A stretch of DNA of 64,000 nt from CAXBOO01 sp963977425 (GCA_963977425.1 CAXBOO010000004.1:372001-436000), one strand, 5' to 3'. Shown: positions 1-10,301, counted from the stretch's first letter. The notes: generated from the sequence alone by a model not told the origin. Numbers and translations: made by a program.

Positions 1-152
1 CACTGGGAAACCAAATCGCCTTTGTCTTTCACCATTGTGTACAATGTTTTCTTCGAAATCCTCAGTTTTCTAGCAACATCGTCCATCGTAAGGCTTTTTA
101 TGCCGTACTGCATAAACAGTTCGTAAACCAAAATGAGTTTGTCGGAATCCAT
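1..152 (-). CDS. TetR/AcrR-family transcriptional regulator (N-terminal part, cut by window edge)
   Basis: The minus-strand reading frame starts at the ATG at 152 and runs off the left edge, so only about 50 residues are visible. They form a TetR-type helix-turn-helix: a first helix (LILVYELFMQYGIKSLTM), then DDVARKLRISKKTLYTMVKDKGDLV, the usual recognition-helix pattern. TetR proteins bind operator DNA as dimers and release it when a ligand binds the C-terminal domain, which is outside the window, so the ligand cannot be inferred. A good -7 box lies 14 bases upstream. It is transcribed divergently from asnS. The family is fairly sure; the target is unknown. Confidence 0.8.
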   Translation of the reverse strand, partial: MDSDKLILVYELFMQYGIKSLTMDDVARKLRISKKTLYTMVKDKGDLVSQ

Positions 153-165
153 GTTTTTCACAGTG

Positions 166-173
166 CAAAAGTA
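166..173 (-). promoter_or_regulatory. -7 promoter box of the TetR-like gene
   Basis: On the minus strand the sequence reads TACTTTTG followed by CAC, matching the Bacteroidota -7 consensus TAnnTTTG. It lies 14 bases before the ATG, so the leader would be only a few bases. No clear -33 TTG is seen at the usual distance. Confidence 0.55.
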
Positions 174-259
174 ATGTATTTTTCCATCGGAAACGTTTTC
201 TGTGTTTAAAGTTTCCTGAGTTTACATTTTGTTAACGACGAGAAGTTTCTCAATAGCGA

Positions 260-289
260 TTGCTGTATGCATATAAAAGCTTTTTTTTG
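260..289 (+). promoter_or_regulatory. Promoter of asnS (TTG -33, 19-bp spacer, -7 TTTTTTTG)
   Basis: A TTG at 260-262 is followed by exactly 19 bases and TTTTTTTG at 282-289, then CAC. Spacing fits the Bacteroidota sigma-A type promoter. The -7 box deviates from TAnnTTTG only at its second base. The predicted start is about 295, giving a leader of about 18 bases before the asnS ATG at 313. Confidence 0.5.
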
Positions 290-312
290 CACTCATATAT
301 AAGACCAGTAGC

Positions 313-1752
313 ATGTTATTTGGAAGTATAAAAAGTTTATTGAACAGTTCAGAAGCCAAAGCAGAAGTTCACGTTCAAGGATGGGTAAGAACAAAAAGAG
401 GCAGTAAAAACGTATCGTTTATTAGTTTGAATGATGGCTCTTGCATAGAAAATATTCAAGTAGTAGCCGAAGCTGATAGCTTTAGTGAAGCATTATTGGC
501 CGATGTAAATACAGGTGCATGCTTAAAAGTAAGCGGCGAATTGGTAGCTTCTCAAGGTTCTGGTCAAGCATACGAAATAGCAGCTAAAAGCATAGAGGTA
601 TTAGGTAAAGCTGATCCTACAGAATACCCTTTGCAACCAAAAAAACACAGTCTAGAATTTTTGCGCGAAAAAGCTCACTTGCGTTTCCGTACATCAACTT
701 TTTCTGCGGTATTCCGTATACGTCATGCGGTAAGTTTTGCAATTCACAACTACTTCAATAACAACGGTTTTTATTCATTGCACACGCCAATTATTACGGG
801 TAGTGATGCTGAAGGAGCTGGCGAAATGTTTGCCGTAAGTACTTTGGATAGAAAAAATCCTCCATTAACAGAAGATGGAGATATTGATTTCAAAGAAGAT
901 TTTTTTGGGAAGGAAACCAATCTTACTGTATCCGGTCAACTAGAAGCAGAATTGGGAGCGACAGGTTTAGGTAAGGTTTACACTTTTGGACCAACTTTCC
1001 GTGCCGAAAATTCAAATACTACGCGTCACTTAGCTGAATTCTGGATGATTGAGCCAGAAGTAGCTTTTGCAGACATAAACGATAACCAAGATTTAGCTGA
1101 AGAGTTTATGCAGTACGTAATCAAATATGTATTGGATAACTGCAAAAGCGATTTGGAGTTTTTGGATAAAAGACAAGCCGATGAGGATAAAGTAAAACCT
1201 CAAGCAGAACGTCAACCAATGGGATTGATTGAAAAACTAGAGTTTGTAGTCAACAATCCTTTTGAGCGTATTACTTATACAGAGGCTATTGATATATTAT
1301 TGAATTCTAAACCTCATAAAAAGAAGAAATTCCAATACGAGGTTTCTTGGGGTATAGATCTATCTAGTGAACACGAGCGTTATTTAGTAGAAAAACATTT
1401 TGCTAAACCTGTTATCATTCGCGATTATCCAAGCGGGATTAAAGCATTTTATATGCGCAAAAACGACGACGACAAAACCGTTGCCGCTATGGATGTATTG
1501 TTTCCAGGTATAGGCGAAATCATTGGTGGATCTCAGCGTGAAGAGCGTTTGGATGTGCTTAAAAGTAAAATTGCCGATTTCAATATTCCAGAAGAGCACG
1601 TTTGGTGGTATTTGGAAACACGCCAATTTGGTACTTGTCCACACGCAGGTTTTGGTCTTGGTCTTGAGCGTCTTATCTTGTTCGTTACAGGTATGACCAA
1701 CATTCGCGACGTAATACCTTTCCCTCGCGCGCCAAAGACAGCCGAATTTTAG
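313..1752 (+). CDS. asnS: Asparagine--tRNA ligase
   Basis: Charges tRNA-Asn with asparagine using ATP in the cytoplasm. The 479 residues match the usual length. An N-terminal OB-fold anticodon-binding domain (about residues 15-100, with [24 protein letters not shown]) precedes a class II catalytic domain: motif 2 around [25 protein letters not shown] residues (about 231-250) and motif 3 GFGLGLERL near the C-terminus. The AEFWMIEPE stretch is typical of AsnRS rather than AspRS. The ATG at 313 begins the conserved N-terminus. The rpoN gene follows after 24 bases, so the two are probably co-transcribed. Confidence 0.97.
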   Translation: MLFGSIKSLLNSSEAKAEVHVQGWVRTKRGSKNVSFISLNDGSCIENIQVVAEADSFSEALLADVNTGACLKVSGELVASQGSGQAYEIAAKSIEVLGKADPTEYPLQPKKHSLEFLREKAHLRFRTSTFSAVFRIRHAVSFAIHNYFNNNGFYSLHTPIITGSDAEGAGEMFAVSTLDRKNPPLTEDGDIDFKEDFFGKETNLTVSGQLEAELGATGLGKVYTFGPTFRAENSNTTRHLAEFWMIEPEVAFADINDNQDLAEEFMQYVIKYVLDNCKSDLEFLDKRQADEDKVKPQAERQPMGLIEKLEFVVNNPFERITYTEAIDILLNSKPHKKKKFQYEVSWGIDLSSEHERYLVEKHFAKPVIIRDYPSGIKAFYMRKNDDDKTVAAMDVLFPGIGEIIGGSQREERLDVLKSKIADFNIPEEHVWWYLETRQFGTCPHAGFGLGLERLILFVTGMTNIRDVIPFPRAPKTAEF

Positions 1753-1776
1753 TATTTTAAAAGCGAAATATCGGCC

Positions 1777-3210
1777 ATGTTAAAACCCAGCATACAGCAA
1801 AAGCTATCGCATAGTTTTTCTCCGCAACAAATTCAGTTGATGAAACTGATTCAAGTTCCTTTGGCTGAACTTGAACAGCACATTAAGGAAGAATTGGTAG
1901 AGAATCCGGCGCTTGAAGAAGGGGATAACAACGAAGAAGAATTTGAAAATTCTGCCGAAGATTTTGAGGAAGATACTCGAACTGAATCGGAGAAGGAAGT
2001 AGATTTAAACGAACTATTACCCGATGATGATGGATCGTTTGAAGGACGTGACTCTTACCGAAATGAGGAATTTGATTTTATTCCTCAGAAAGAGCGCTTG
2101 AGTTTTCACGATTTGCTGTATCAACAATTACCGTTTATAGACATCGATGAAGACGAACGTTTTTTTTGTGAAACCTTGTTGGGATATCTAGACGATAATG
2201 GTTATTTACGTCGCGATATTTCTGCGGTTGTAGATGATTTTGCATTTACATTAGGAATATATACCGATAAAGAAACCTTAGAAAACGCTCTTAAAAAAGT
2301 TCAGAAACTCGAACCTGCAGGTGTTGGTGCACGTACTCTACAAGAATGCCTTTTACTGCAGTTGGATAGAAAAAATAGCGACGAATCGGATGTATTTGTG
2401 AATGCTTATTTGATCGTTCGAGATCATTTCGAATCCTTCACTAATAAACGCTACAAGAAGATTCTTTCGTCTTTGGAAATCACCGAAGATGAATTGAAAT
2501 TGGCTTTGGAATACATCAATAAACTCAATCCAAAACCAGGAAATAGCAGCAGCGATGTACACCATAGAGTTCAGGAAGTTATTCCAGATTTTGAAGTTGT
2601 TTTTCGTGATGATGAATTGCAATTAACGCTTAATACCTATGGTATTCCACCCGTTAGAGTAAGCAATGCCTACAGAAAACTAGCTGAAGAAAGCATGGTT
2701 GGAAAACACGATGCTGAAACCGTAGGCTACGTTAAAAACAAATTGCGTTCCGCAGAAACGTTTATTGAAAACTTATACAATAGACACAAAACTCTAGAAA
2801 ACACCATGCGCGCCATTATGGAAAAGCAATACGACTTTTTTATGACAGGCGATACGGCTCAATTAAAGCCTATGATATTGAAAGATATTGCAGAGAAAGT
2901 GGATAGAGATATTTCTACTATTTCGCGTGTTGCAAGCAGTAAATATGTGCAAACAGATTATGGTGTTTTTCTTTTAAAAAGTTTTTTCTCAGAATCCATT
3001 ACCAACAACGATGGGGAAGAGATTTCGAGCAAAAAAGTAAAGAAAGTTCTCAAGGATATAATCGATGCTGAAGATAAGCGTAAACCCCTCGGAGACGAGA
3101 AATTACGCGCTTTGTTGGATTCTGAAGGGTTTAATATTGCCCGTCGTACAGTGGCAAAATACCGTGAACAACTCAATATTCCAGTTGCTAGACTCCGTAA
3201 GGCCTTGTAA
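1777..3210 (+). CDS. rpoN: RNA polymerase sigma-54 factor
   Basis: Sigma-54 directs RNA polymerase to -24/-12 promoters and needs an ATP-driven activator to open DNA. The 477-residue protein shows the Gln/Leu-rich region I (LSHSFSPQQIQLMKLIQVPLAELEQ), an acidic linker (about residues 46-95, rich in Glu and Asp), the core-binding region, a helix-turn-helix (about 365-385, AEKVDRDISTISRVASSKYVQT) and the RpoN box ARRTVAKYRE near the C-terminus, which reads the -24 element. It lies directly behind asnS. A sigma-54 activator is encoded at 19497-20654 in the same window, so both halves of this switch are present. Confidence 0.96.
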   Translation: MLKPSIQQKLSHSFSPQQIQLMKLIQVPLAELEQHIKEELVENPALEEGDNNEEEFENSAEDFEEDTRTESEKEVDLNELLPDDDGSFEGRDSYRNEEFDFIPQKERLSFHDLLYQQLPFIDIDEDERFFCETLLGYLDDNGYLRRDISAVVDDFAFTLGIYTDKETLENALKKVQKLEPAGVGARTLQECLLLQLDRKNSDESDVFVNAYLIVRDHFESFTNKRYKKILSSLEITEDELKLALEYINKLNPKPGNSSSDVHHRVQEVIPDFEVVFRDDELQLTLNTYGIPPVRVSNAYRKLAEESMVGKHDAETVGYVKNKLRSAETFIENLYNRHKTLENTMRAIMEKQYDFFMTGDTAQLKPMILKDIAEKVDRDISTISRVASSKYVQTDYGVFLLKSFFSESITNNDGEEISSKKVKKVLKDIIDAEDKRKPLGDEKLRALLDSEGFNIARRTVAKYREQLNIPVARLRKAL

Positions 3211-3229
3211 TATAGTTAGATAATAGTAT

Positions 3230-3237
3230 TATTTTTG
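3230..3237 (+). promoter_or_regulatory. -7 promoter box of the giant repeat protein gene
   Basis: TATTTTTG fits TAnnTTTG and sits 20 bases after the rpoN stop codon. Transcription would start near 3243, which makes the upstream in-frame TTG at 3242 unusable and supports the ATG at 3275 as the real start. A TTG at 3205-3207 is 22 bases upstream, slightly far for a -33 element. Confidence 0.55.
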
Positions 3238-3274
3238 TACATTGAAGGTCCCTCAAAGTAAAGAATTGCCTGCC

Positions 3275-6200
3275 ATGTTACAAAGTACCAAAGTCTTACT
3301 AGTACTGCTGTTTGCCTTATTTCTTAAGGTGGACGGTCATGCGCAAGTACCAGGCGTTCCCATTGGAGTTCCCGTAGGTACGGGTATTGGTGTCGGTATA
3401 AAACTAACATCAACATATCCGCTTCCTTATGCCAATTTAGCTGCAGATTATCGTTCGGTGTATTTGTATCGAGCTTCTGAATTTGGTTTTGTTGATGGAG
3501 AAATTGAATCCAAAGGAATATTTGGAATTGGTTGGGATGTTGCAAGCGCACAAAGATCACCACTAAGAAAATTTACAATAAGATTTAAAGAAGTAGACTG
3601 GAATGTAATGCCGTCCGATCCGGATATGTCTGGTGCAACAATAGTGTATTATACGCCTACGTATGTAGAAAGTCCAGGTTTGAATTGGCATAATTTTGCC
3701 GATGCTTATTGTTGGGATGGCACAAAAAATTTGGCGGTAGAAGTTTGTGTTACCAATCCGGCTGATGATTTCTCACTAAATGCTAAGGTTGCCGTTGCTC
3801 CACCTTTTGGTTTGGAAATGGCGAGTTGGCACGAGTGGAATAACTCTGGTAATTCTGTTTGCGACGATCCTGGATCTGGCAATGGCATGTTGTATTTGGA
3901 CAGACCCATCGCCCATTTTAGAATTCTTCCAGGGTCTAAAACCGACATTGGAGTTGTTAGCTCTATCGAGCCAGAAGAAGTACTAGAGTCTGGATTGTCA
4001 TACCCAGTTGATCTTACCGTTCAAAATTTGAGTTGCAATGTGGTAGATACATTGGTGTTGGAATATCAATGGATGAATGATCCTATTGTTTCGGATACTA
4101 TATTCAATCTCGATTTACAACCAGGTCATTACTATAAACATCAATTTCAGCAAGATTTATTTGCCAATCCTATAGGTTTTAATGAGTTCAAACTCTGGAT
4201 AAACAACGCCAACGACTTAAATCATAGCAACGATACCTTACATAAATTGATATGGGTAAAAGACGCTGATTTTACAGGATTGGATTTTAATGGGAAAGAA
4301 TTTTGGGGTGCCTTTATGGCTAACTACAACAATGGTCCGACCTTAAAACAGTACTTGTACATTACATCTCCTAATGGGGCAAATGTTACTGTATCCTTTC
4401 CATTGTTAGGCTGGACACGAAGTTTTTATGTGTCTTCAAAAGATTTGTATACGCTTGAAATACCGGTCAACATTCTTCAAGAATTGATTGCCAATGACAC
4501 CTCTGAAGTCGTAAAACCAACGTCTTACTTTGTGAAAGCCGATGAAGCTGTTACCGTCTATGGTATGAGTACTCAATACCAAAGTACCGATGCTTTTTTA
4601 TCCATACCAAAACGGTCTTTAGGATACGAATACAAAGTAATTTCTCCTGAAGGAACTTTTTTGCCGGGCGCTGCAGCTACAGGAGGTTTGTACACAGACG
4701 CACCATCGGAGTTTGTTGTTGTAGCTACCGAGAACAATACCGAAGTGAAAATTGTTTCCCCAGTTCCAACCATGTTGCATGAAGCAGGAGATACCATTCG
4801 TGTGACATTGAACGAAGGCGAAAATTTCTTGGTGAAAGGTAGAGTGGATTATGCATTAGGTCTATCCACTAAAACCTATGAATTAACGGGTACCCATGTG
4901 TTATCCGATAAGCGAGTGGCAGTAATCAGTGGAGCGCAATGTGCCATGATTCCATCTCAATCCAAATTGGGTTGTCAGGCATGCGATCATCTTTTGGAAC
5001 AGACACAGCCCATCAGTACTTTAGGAAAACGTTTCATTACCGTTGATTTTGAATACAAACCGGGGAATGATTATCTGCAAATATTCAACCCAAACAACGA
5101 TAGTATTCAGGTCAACATTAAAGGGGATGTCAATCAATCATTTTATGTAGCGGCTAACAAATACAAAGACATTGCATTTCAAGGTGGAATGGTTGTAGAA
5201 ACAAGTCAGCCAGCCGTTGTCGCGCAAATGTGTACTGGGGGTCAGTGTTTGCCAATCTCCATGACAGATCCGTTTTATACCAACATCATTTCCGAAAATC
5301 AATGGGCAAACGTATTCAGTTATGCCAATACAGCAGGATTTAACATTGGTGTGCATTACATTTCTGTCATCAAACGAAGTGAGAAAGGAAGAATAGCAAT
5401 TGATGGCAATAAACTGCACGCTAGTAAATTCACTCAAATTCCGGGTACTGACTATTACTATGCTCGCCTTCAAAGTGCTGCCGGTAAACATAGAATTACA
5501 GGAGATAGTTTGTTTGTAACCTATGTGTATGGTTTTGGCTACGACGATTCATACGGATATCCTGCTAGTGGGGCTTTACTTATACCTGCAGATGTTCCTG
5601 AAGTGGAAGGGTTTGCTACCGCTACTCCAAGTAAATGTTACAACGATAGCACAGGGTCTGCGTGGGTAGAAATATTTGGCGGTACAGCTCCATTTGTTAT
5701 CAATTGGGATAATGGCGAACACACGGATACCATCAACAATTTGGCCCCTGGCAGATACATCGTTCAAGTGGTAGATGATTTTGGGATGTCGTTTAAAGAT
5801 ACCGTTTGGGTTACTTCTACTGATACATTAGGGTTTTCGAAAACAGTAACTGATGTTGCGTGCAATGGCGATTCTACTGGTTCAGTCATGTACACTCCGT
5901 TTGGAGGAATTGCACCGTATTCTGTTTGGTATCAATCGGAAATACAAAACCCACTGAATAATTTGGCTGAAGGCTGGCATTATGCAATTATTACCGATGC
6001 CAATGGTTGCGCTACCGAAGACAGTACTTATATAAGCGAAAACACCCCGTTGGAATTGTTTGGGACGACCCAAATGCCTGATTGTTTCAATGGAAACAAT
6101 GCTGAACTGGCATTAACGGCTATCGGTGGAATTGAGAACTATGCATTTTTTATTGATGGTGTTGCTAATCAAATTGCATCAAATTTAAGCCCTGGCAATC

Positions 6201-9200
6201 ATTCAGCGCAAGTTGTAGATGCCCTTGGTTGTACTACCGACAGTGTCTTTGTAATTGAAAATCCTGAAGAAATTATCGTTTCAATCGATAAAACACCTGT
6301 TGGTTGTTATGGCGATAGTTTGGGCTCATTTACTGTAAATGCAAGCGGTGGAAGAGGGCCTTTACAAATCATTTTTCAAGGTGATACATCCTATACAACC
6401 GTGTATGAAAATTTGGTAGCGAATACGTATCGAGTTTATGTAACCGATGGCTTTTGCACCAAAACAATGCGCTTTTTGATCGATAGCATATCATCTCCAT
6501 TATTTGCGATAACAACGGTTGAAGATCGTTGTATAATGACGAATGGAGAAGCCCATGTCACTGGAAATTATGGATCAGGAAATTATCAATATGCTTGGAA
6601 TGGAAATGCGTTTTCTAATGATGCTTTTGTAACTGATTTGAGTGCAGGTAATCACACCTTGGTAGCTACCGATGGTGTTTGTATTGATACCCTTGCATTT
6701 ACTATAGATGCCATTCAAGTGCCAGAATTTATTGCCAATAGCAATCCAGAAATATGCGATAACAACAATGGTAGTATTTCGTTTTCACCTCATCAATATT
6801 GGAAAGGGTATGAATGGTACATCGATGGTGTGCAACAGCAAAATTTGTTGTCAAATGCATTAGATTCTGGCTGGTATCAGGTTAGTATGACGGACAGTGC
6901 TTGCAGCATTAGTCAAAATGTATATGTTGATATTGTACCAAAATTCATCATCGATGAAATCATTAGAAATGAGCCTACCTGTAATGCCTCTAATGGTGAA
7001 ATAGAAGTTAGAGTATTGGATGGAGCAAGCCAAACCAAGATAAAATGGGTGGATAGAAGCGAAACAACTTTCTCTTTAACAGGTCTTCCTCAAGGTATTT
7101 ACACTGCTGTGCTTTATGATAATCTGTGTTCTGATACCATTCAAATATCATTGAACAACATTGATGGACCTCAAATTGGCATTCAGTTTTTTGATGCACA
7201 CTGTGAATTGAACAATGGAGAAATACAAGTGAATGCATCTGGTGGAACGGGTCAATACACTTATCGTTGGCCAGATTTCCCTTCAAATACTACGAGCAAA
7301 GCCAGTAATCTATCGCCTGGTCATTACAATGTTTTTGTAAGCGATGATGTCTGCGAAAATGGAGTAGATGTGGTTATTAAAGACATTCCAAAACTGGCAG
7401 TTTCTTACACGACTAAAAATGAACATTGCGATTTAAACGACGGATTATTAGAACTGACATTTACGCATGCAATAGGAACGGTAGAGTATGTTATTGATGG
7501 CGCTGCACCGATAGAATACAATCAACCAATAGCCATTGGAGAAGGAACGTATACTCTAAAAGTTGTCGATGATTTTTGCTTTGTCGATACAGTTTTTAGC
7601 ATAGGAAAATATGATTTGCCAATATTGCAATATGTACTACAAGATGAACATTGTAGTGGGAACAATGCGAGTATAAATTTGAGTGGAACGAGTTATAATG
7701 GAACTTTAAATTACTACTTAGGCGACACCCTAAATTCAATATCCAATCCTATAAATAACCTTTCTTCGGGGACTTATTTTATCGCTATTAGCGATGGATA
7801 TTGTTTCGATTCGACTTGGGTTGATGTTATCAATTACCCAGTACCTCAAGCTTATTTAACCACCAATCCTGACCATTGTGGAAATGGAGTTGGCACCGCT
7901 GTGTTGGATTCTGTCACAGGAACAGGAAGTATAGTTTTCGAATTGAACAATGTTCAATATTCTGTAGGAGATGAAATTACTGGATTGAACAATGGGAGCC
8001 ATGCTTGGATAATAACGGATAGTTTGTGTTCAACCAATGGGAATGTTTCTGTTGGAAATGTGTTGCCTCCTGTAATTATTACCGATAGCATAAAAGATTT
8101 AAGCTGTGGACAATCCAATGGACTGATTCATTTAAGTGCATCTGGAACAGAAAGCAGTTACACCATTTTGTGGGATGATGGCAACACACAATGGCAAAGA
8201 GATAACTTACCTGCAGGTGTTTATACTGCTACTATTAGTGGTGTACATTGTTCCGTTACCGAATCGTTTACAATAAATGTTTTGCCTGTATTTGGTGGTA
8301 GTGTAAACGAATTGCATGCTGCGTATTGCCAAGGTCAGAAAGGAGCTTTAACGGTTGCTTATCAAAACGAACGCGGTAATGTAATATTGAATATTGCTGG
8401 TCAACAATTTTTGAATCCAACGGAAGTGAAATTCCTTCCAGCAGGAAATTATCCTTATACAATAAGCGACGATTATTGTTCGGTTACTGGGAATGTAAAT
8501 ATTGGTGTGGGTCCAGATTTGGATTTAACCCTACTATCCACGATAAACGATACGTGCGATAAAGCAACTGGTTCAGTTAACACTCAATTATCAAACGCAT
8601 TTGGAACCATAGTGTATCGATTGAATGGTGCGGTTGTTCAATTGCCAATTACCAACTTACCTAAAGGTCAGTATCGCTTGGAAGTAGAAGACGATTTTTG
8701 TTCGGATTATATCGAATTCAATATTATAGGGTTGGATCCACCAAACGGGAATTTAATAGTTGATCAATTGGATGCTTGCGAAAAGTCTATTGGTATTGCA
8801 CGATATAGTAGCAATGAAACGAACCTGATTTATACTTGGGATAATGTTTTGGGTGATAGCATTCAAGACAATTTGGCTGAAGGAAATCATGAATTGATTG
8901 TGCAAAATGAATTTTGTACCGACACCTTGCCTTTTGAGCTGGACGCTTATCCTGATTTTGTTGTTGATAAAAAAGCGGCAAACGACTTCTGTAATTTAGG
9001 GCAAGGAAGTGTTACGATAGATGTAAATGGTAGTACAGCACCGTATACAGTTTTAGCTTATGATAGCGAATGGCCGGTAATGTATAAAGATGAAAATCTG
9101 AGTTATGGTGAATATCAATATACTGTAGTAGATACTTTCGGGTGTACACAAATAGTGACAGCTCTAATAAACAATGTTGATAAGAAATTAGACAAAGGGT

Positions 9201-9706
9201 ATATCTACACACAGCCGGGCGAAATTATTGTCGGCGATTCTGTTCAGCTTGCATTTTGGTTAGAAGAAGGGTGGAATTTCGATTATTGGATCATCAATGG
9301 TGAAGTTGTAACGATAATAAATCCACTTGTGGCGTTTGACAAATTAAACGATGTAGCCCTTGTTGAATTGTATGTAGTACACAATAACTTCTGTACCGAC
9401 GTTCTTAAAATCAGACTATCACCAACCACTGATGGTATAGTATATGCGCCAAATGCGTTTACGCCCAATGGTGATGGACACAACGATGTGTTCTTCCTAT
9501 CGGGAGTGAATATTAAATCGGTAGAAGGATCAATCTACGATCGTTGGGGAGAAGAAATCATCAAATTCACCAATCCTTCCGATACGTGGAACGGAATGTA
9601 TAAGGGGAAGTTGGTACAGATAGATGTATACAATTACCGATTTATGGTAGAATTCGAATCAGGTTTTAAAAAACAAGTTTTTGGTTCGGTAAGAGTCATT
9701 CGATAA
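3275..9706 (+). CDS. Giant secreted SprB-repeat protein with IgGFc-binding-like N-terminal region and gliding-motility (T9SS type B) C-terminal domain
   Basis: A 2143-residue surface protein. From the ATG at 3275 it has a clear signal peptide (MLQSTKVLLVLLFALFLKVDGHAQ). Residues about 343-770 (starting FWGAFMANYNNGPTLKQYLYI) resemble the IgGFc-binding domain common in Bacteroidota adhesins. Residues about 787-1985 hold 16 tandem units of roughly 75-80 residues, each opening with a Cys in a pattern like C..NNG.I and closing with L..G.Y.V...D..C; this is the SprB-repeat pattern. The last 90 residues begin VYAPNAFTPNGDGHNDVF and are the CHU_C gliding-motility-associated tail, a type B T9SS signal. 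Inference: exported by T9SS, attached to the cell surface, and used for adhesion or gliding. The ligand is unknown. An in-frame TTG at 3242 would lengthen it but lacks a leader. Confidence 0.9.
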   Translation: MLQSTKVLLVLLFALFLKVDGHAQVPGVPIGVPVGTGIGVGIKLTSTYPLPYANLAADYRSVYLYRASEFGFVDGEIESKGIFGIGWDVASAQRSPLRKFTIRFKEVDWNVMPSDPDMSGATIVYYTPTYVESPGLNWHNFADAYCWDGTKNLAVEVCVTNPADDFSLNAKVAVAPPFGLEMASWHEWNNSGNSVCDDPGSGNGMLYLDRPIAHFRILPGSKTDIGVVSSIEPEEVLESGLSYPVDLTVQNLSCNVVDTLVLEYQWMNDPIVSDTIFNLDLQPGHYYKHQFQQDLFANPIGFNEFKLWINNANDLNHSNDTLHKLIWVKDADFTGLDFNGKEFWGAFMANYNNGPTLKQYLYITSPNGANVTVSFPLLGWTRSFYVSSKDLYTLEIPVNILQELIANDTSEVVKPTSYFVKADEAVTVYGMSTQYQSTDAFLSIPKRSLGYEYKVISPEGTFLPGAAATGGLYTDAPSEFVVVATENNTEVKIVSPVPTMLHEAGDTIRVTLNEGENFLVKGRVDYALGLSTKTYELTGTHVLSDKRVAVISGAQCAMIPSQSKLGCQACDHLLEQTQPISTLGKRFITVDFEYKPGNDYLQIFNPNNDSIQVNIKGDVNQSFYVAANKYKDIAFQGGMVVETSQPAVVAQMCTGGQCLPISMTDPFYTNIISENQWANVFSYANTAGFNIGVHYISVIKRSEKGRIAIDGNKLHASKFTQIPGTDYYYARLQSAAGKHRITGDSLFVTYVYGFGYDDSYGYPASGALLIPADVPEVEGFATATPSKCYNDSTGSAWVEIFGGTAPFVINWDNGEHTDTINNLAPGRYIVQVVDDFGMSFKDTVWVTSTDTLGFSKTVTDVACNGDSTGSVMYTPFGGIAPYSVWYQSEIQNPLNNLAEGWHYAIITDANGCATEDSTYISENTPLELFGTTQMPDCFNGNNAELALTAIGGIENYAFFIDGVANQIASNLSPGNHSAQVVDALGCTTDSVFVIENPEEIIVSIDKTPVGCYGDSLGSFTVNASGGRGPLQIIFQGDTSYTTVYENLVANTYRVYVTDGFCTKTMRFLIDSISSPLFAITTVEDRCIMTNGEAHVTGNYGSGNYQYAWNGNAFSNDAFVTDLSAGNHTLVATDGVCIDTLAFTIDAIQVPEFIANSNPEICDNNNGSISFSPHQYWKGYEWYIDGVQQQNLLSNALDSGWYQVSMTDSACSISQNVYVDIVPKFIIDEIIRNEPTCNASNGEIEVRVLDGASQTKIKWVDRSETTFSLTGLPQGIYTAVLYDNLCSDTIQISLNNIDGPQIGIQFFDAHCELNNGEIQVNASGGTGQYTYRWPDFPSNTTSKASNLSPGHYNVFVSDDVCENGVDVVIKDIPKLAVSYTTKNEHCDLNDGLLELTFTHAIGTVEYVIDGAAPIEYNQPIAIGEGTYTLKVVDDFCFVDTVFSIGKYDLPILQYVLQDEHCSGNNASINLSGTSYNGTLNYYLGDTLNSISNPINNLSSGTYFIAISDGYCFDSTWVDVINYPVPQAYLTTNPDHCGNGVGTAVLDSVTGTGSIVFELNNVQYSVGDEITGLNNGSHAWIITDSLCSTNGNVSVGNVLPPVIITDSIKDLSCGQSNGLIHLSASGTESSYTILWDDGNTQWQRDNLPAGVYTATISGVHCSVTESFTINVLPVFGGSVNELHAAYCQGQKGALTVAYQNERGNVILNIAGQQFLNPTEVKFLPAGNYPYTISDDYCSVTGNVNIGVGPDLDLTLLSTINDTCDKATGSVNTQLSNAFGTIVYRLNGAVVQLPITNLPKGQYRLEVEDDFCSDYIEFNIIGLDPPNGNLIVDQLDACEKSIGIARYSSNETNLIYTWDNVLGDSIQDNLAEGNHELIVQNEFCTDTLPFELDAYPDFVVDKKAANDFCNLGQGSVTIDVNGSTAPYTVLAYDSEWPVMYKDENLSYGEYQYTVVDTFGCTQIVTALINNVDKKLDKGYIYTQPGEIIVGDSVQLAFWLEEGWNFDYWIINGEVVTIINPLVAFDKLNDVALVELYVVHNNFCTDVLKIRLSPTTDGIVYAPNAFTPNGDGHNDVFFLSGVNIKSVEGSIYDRWGEEIIKFTNPSDTWNGMYKGKLVQIDVYNYRFMVEFESGFKKQVFGSVRVIR
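5620..9190 (+). repeat. Sixteen tandem SprB-type repeats in the giant surface protein
   Basis: Counting the Cys-anchored unit starts in the translation (SKCYND, VACNGD, PDCFNG, VGCYGD, DRCIMT, EICDNN, PTCNAS, AHCELN, EHCDLN, EHCSGN, DHCGNG, LSCGQS, AYCQGQ, DTCDKA, DACEKS, DFCNLG) gives 16 units of about 225-240 bases. The units are related in protein pattern but well diverged in DNA, so they are old duplications with no sign of recent unequal crossover. Confidence 0.8.
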
Positions 9707-9734
9707 CTTTAGTTGCTCACAAAATAAGCGTGAT

Positions 9735-10202
9735 TTATAACCTAAGTTGAGTATAGTTCTCTTTTATCAAAGTTTCTATTTTCTTGCATAAAATGGCGTG
9801 AGTAAAAATTCTAAGAATAAGATTTCCTCCAAATAACCAGAGAAATGCATACCAGAAAAAGTCGAGATCGTTCGAACTAATTGCTGAAAATTTTGAGTTC
9901 GAGATTAGAAGGAAAATTAAAAAAGGAACTGCAATTAATATAATCAGCCAATTCCCGTTTGTGACAATCATATTCCAGTCTTTATTTTCCGTTTTAATTA
10001 TCCCGCTTACTATAATTGATTTTAAATTAAATGAGGACCATCCATTCAGTTTATGAAAGGCAAGTTTATTCTTTTCCCTTTTGATATAGTTATAGCCTTG
10101 CTCAGTCAAATAATTTTGAATTAAATCTAATATATCTGATGAATCCAGTTCTCCAAACTCATCTTTTTTAAATTTTGTCCGAAAATGTATAGGCAAAAAC
10201 AT
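9735..10202 (-). CDS. Hypothetical membrane protein (two transmembrane segments)
   Basis: A 155-residue protein that I cannot assign to a family. The first 85 residues are soluble and charged (FRTKFKKDEFGELDSSDILDLIQNYLTEQGY). Two hydrophobic stretches follow: about residues 85-103 (WLIILIAVPFLIFLLI) and about 116-135 (FFWYAFLWLFGGNLILRIF). A short charged tail ends the protein. It lies convergent with the giant repeat gene and downstream of the fabD terminator, so it is probably transcribed on its own, although no convincing promoter is visible. Codon use and A+T content look like a genuine but fast-evolving gene. Confidence 0.6.
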   Translation of the reverse strand: MFLPIHFRTKFKKDEFGELDSSDILDLIQNYLTEQGYNYIKREKNKLAFHKLNGWSSFNLKSIIVSGIIKTENKDWNMIVTNGNWLIILIAVPFLIFLLISNSKFSAISSNDLDFFWYAFLWLFGGNLILRIFTHAILCKKIETLIKENYTQLRL

Positions 10203-10241
10203 CGTTTTCTTTTAATGGGTCACAACGTCAATTTAAAGAAT

Positions 10242-10278
10242 AAAAAAATGGCGCTCTGAAATAATTCAAAACGCCATT
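10242..10278 (-). terminator. Intrinsic terminator downstream of fabD
   Basis: On the minus strand a stem AATGGCG/CGCCATT (10272-10278 with 10247-10253) is extended inward by a further imperfect helix and is followed by seven T residues. It lies 24 bases after the fabD stop codon. Confidence 0.85.
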
Positions 10279-10301
10279 GGTATTATATTTTAAATCATTA
10301 T

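Noticed and set aside
3242..3274. Extra 11 N-terminal codons of the giant protein from a TTG start
   Set aside because: The TTG lies at the predicted transcription start, and the ATG at 3275 begins a proper signal peptide.
5620..9190. CRISPR-like or tandem DNA array
   Set aside because: The periodicity is at the protein level (about 80 residues per unit) with diverged DNA and no constant repeat with unique spacers.
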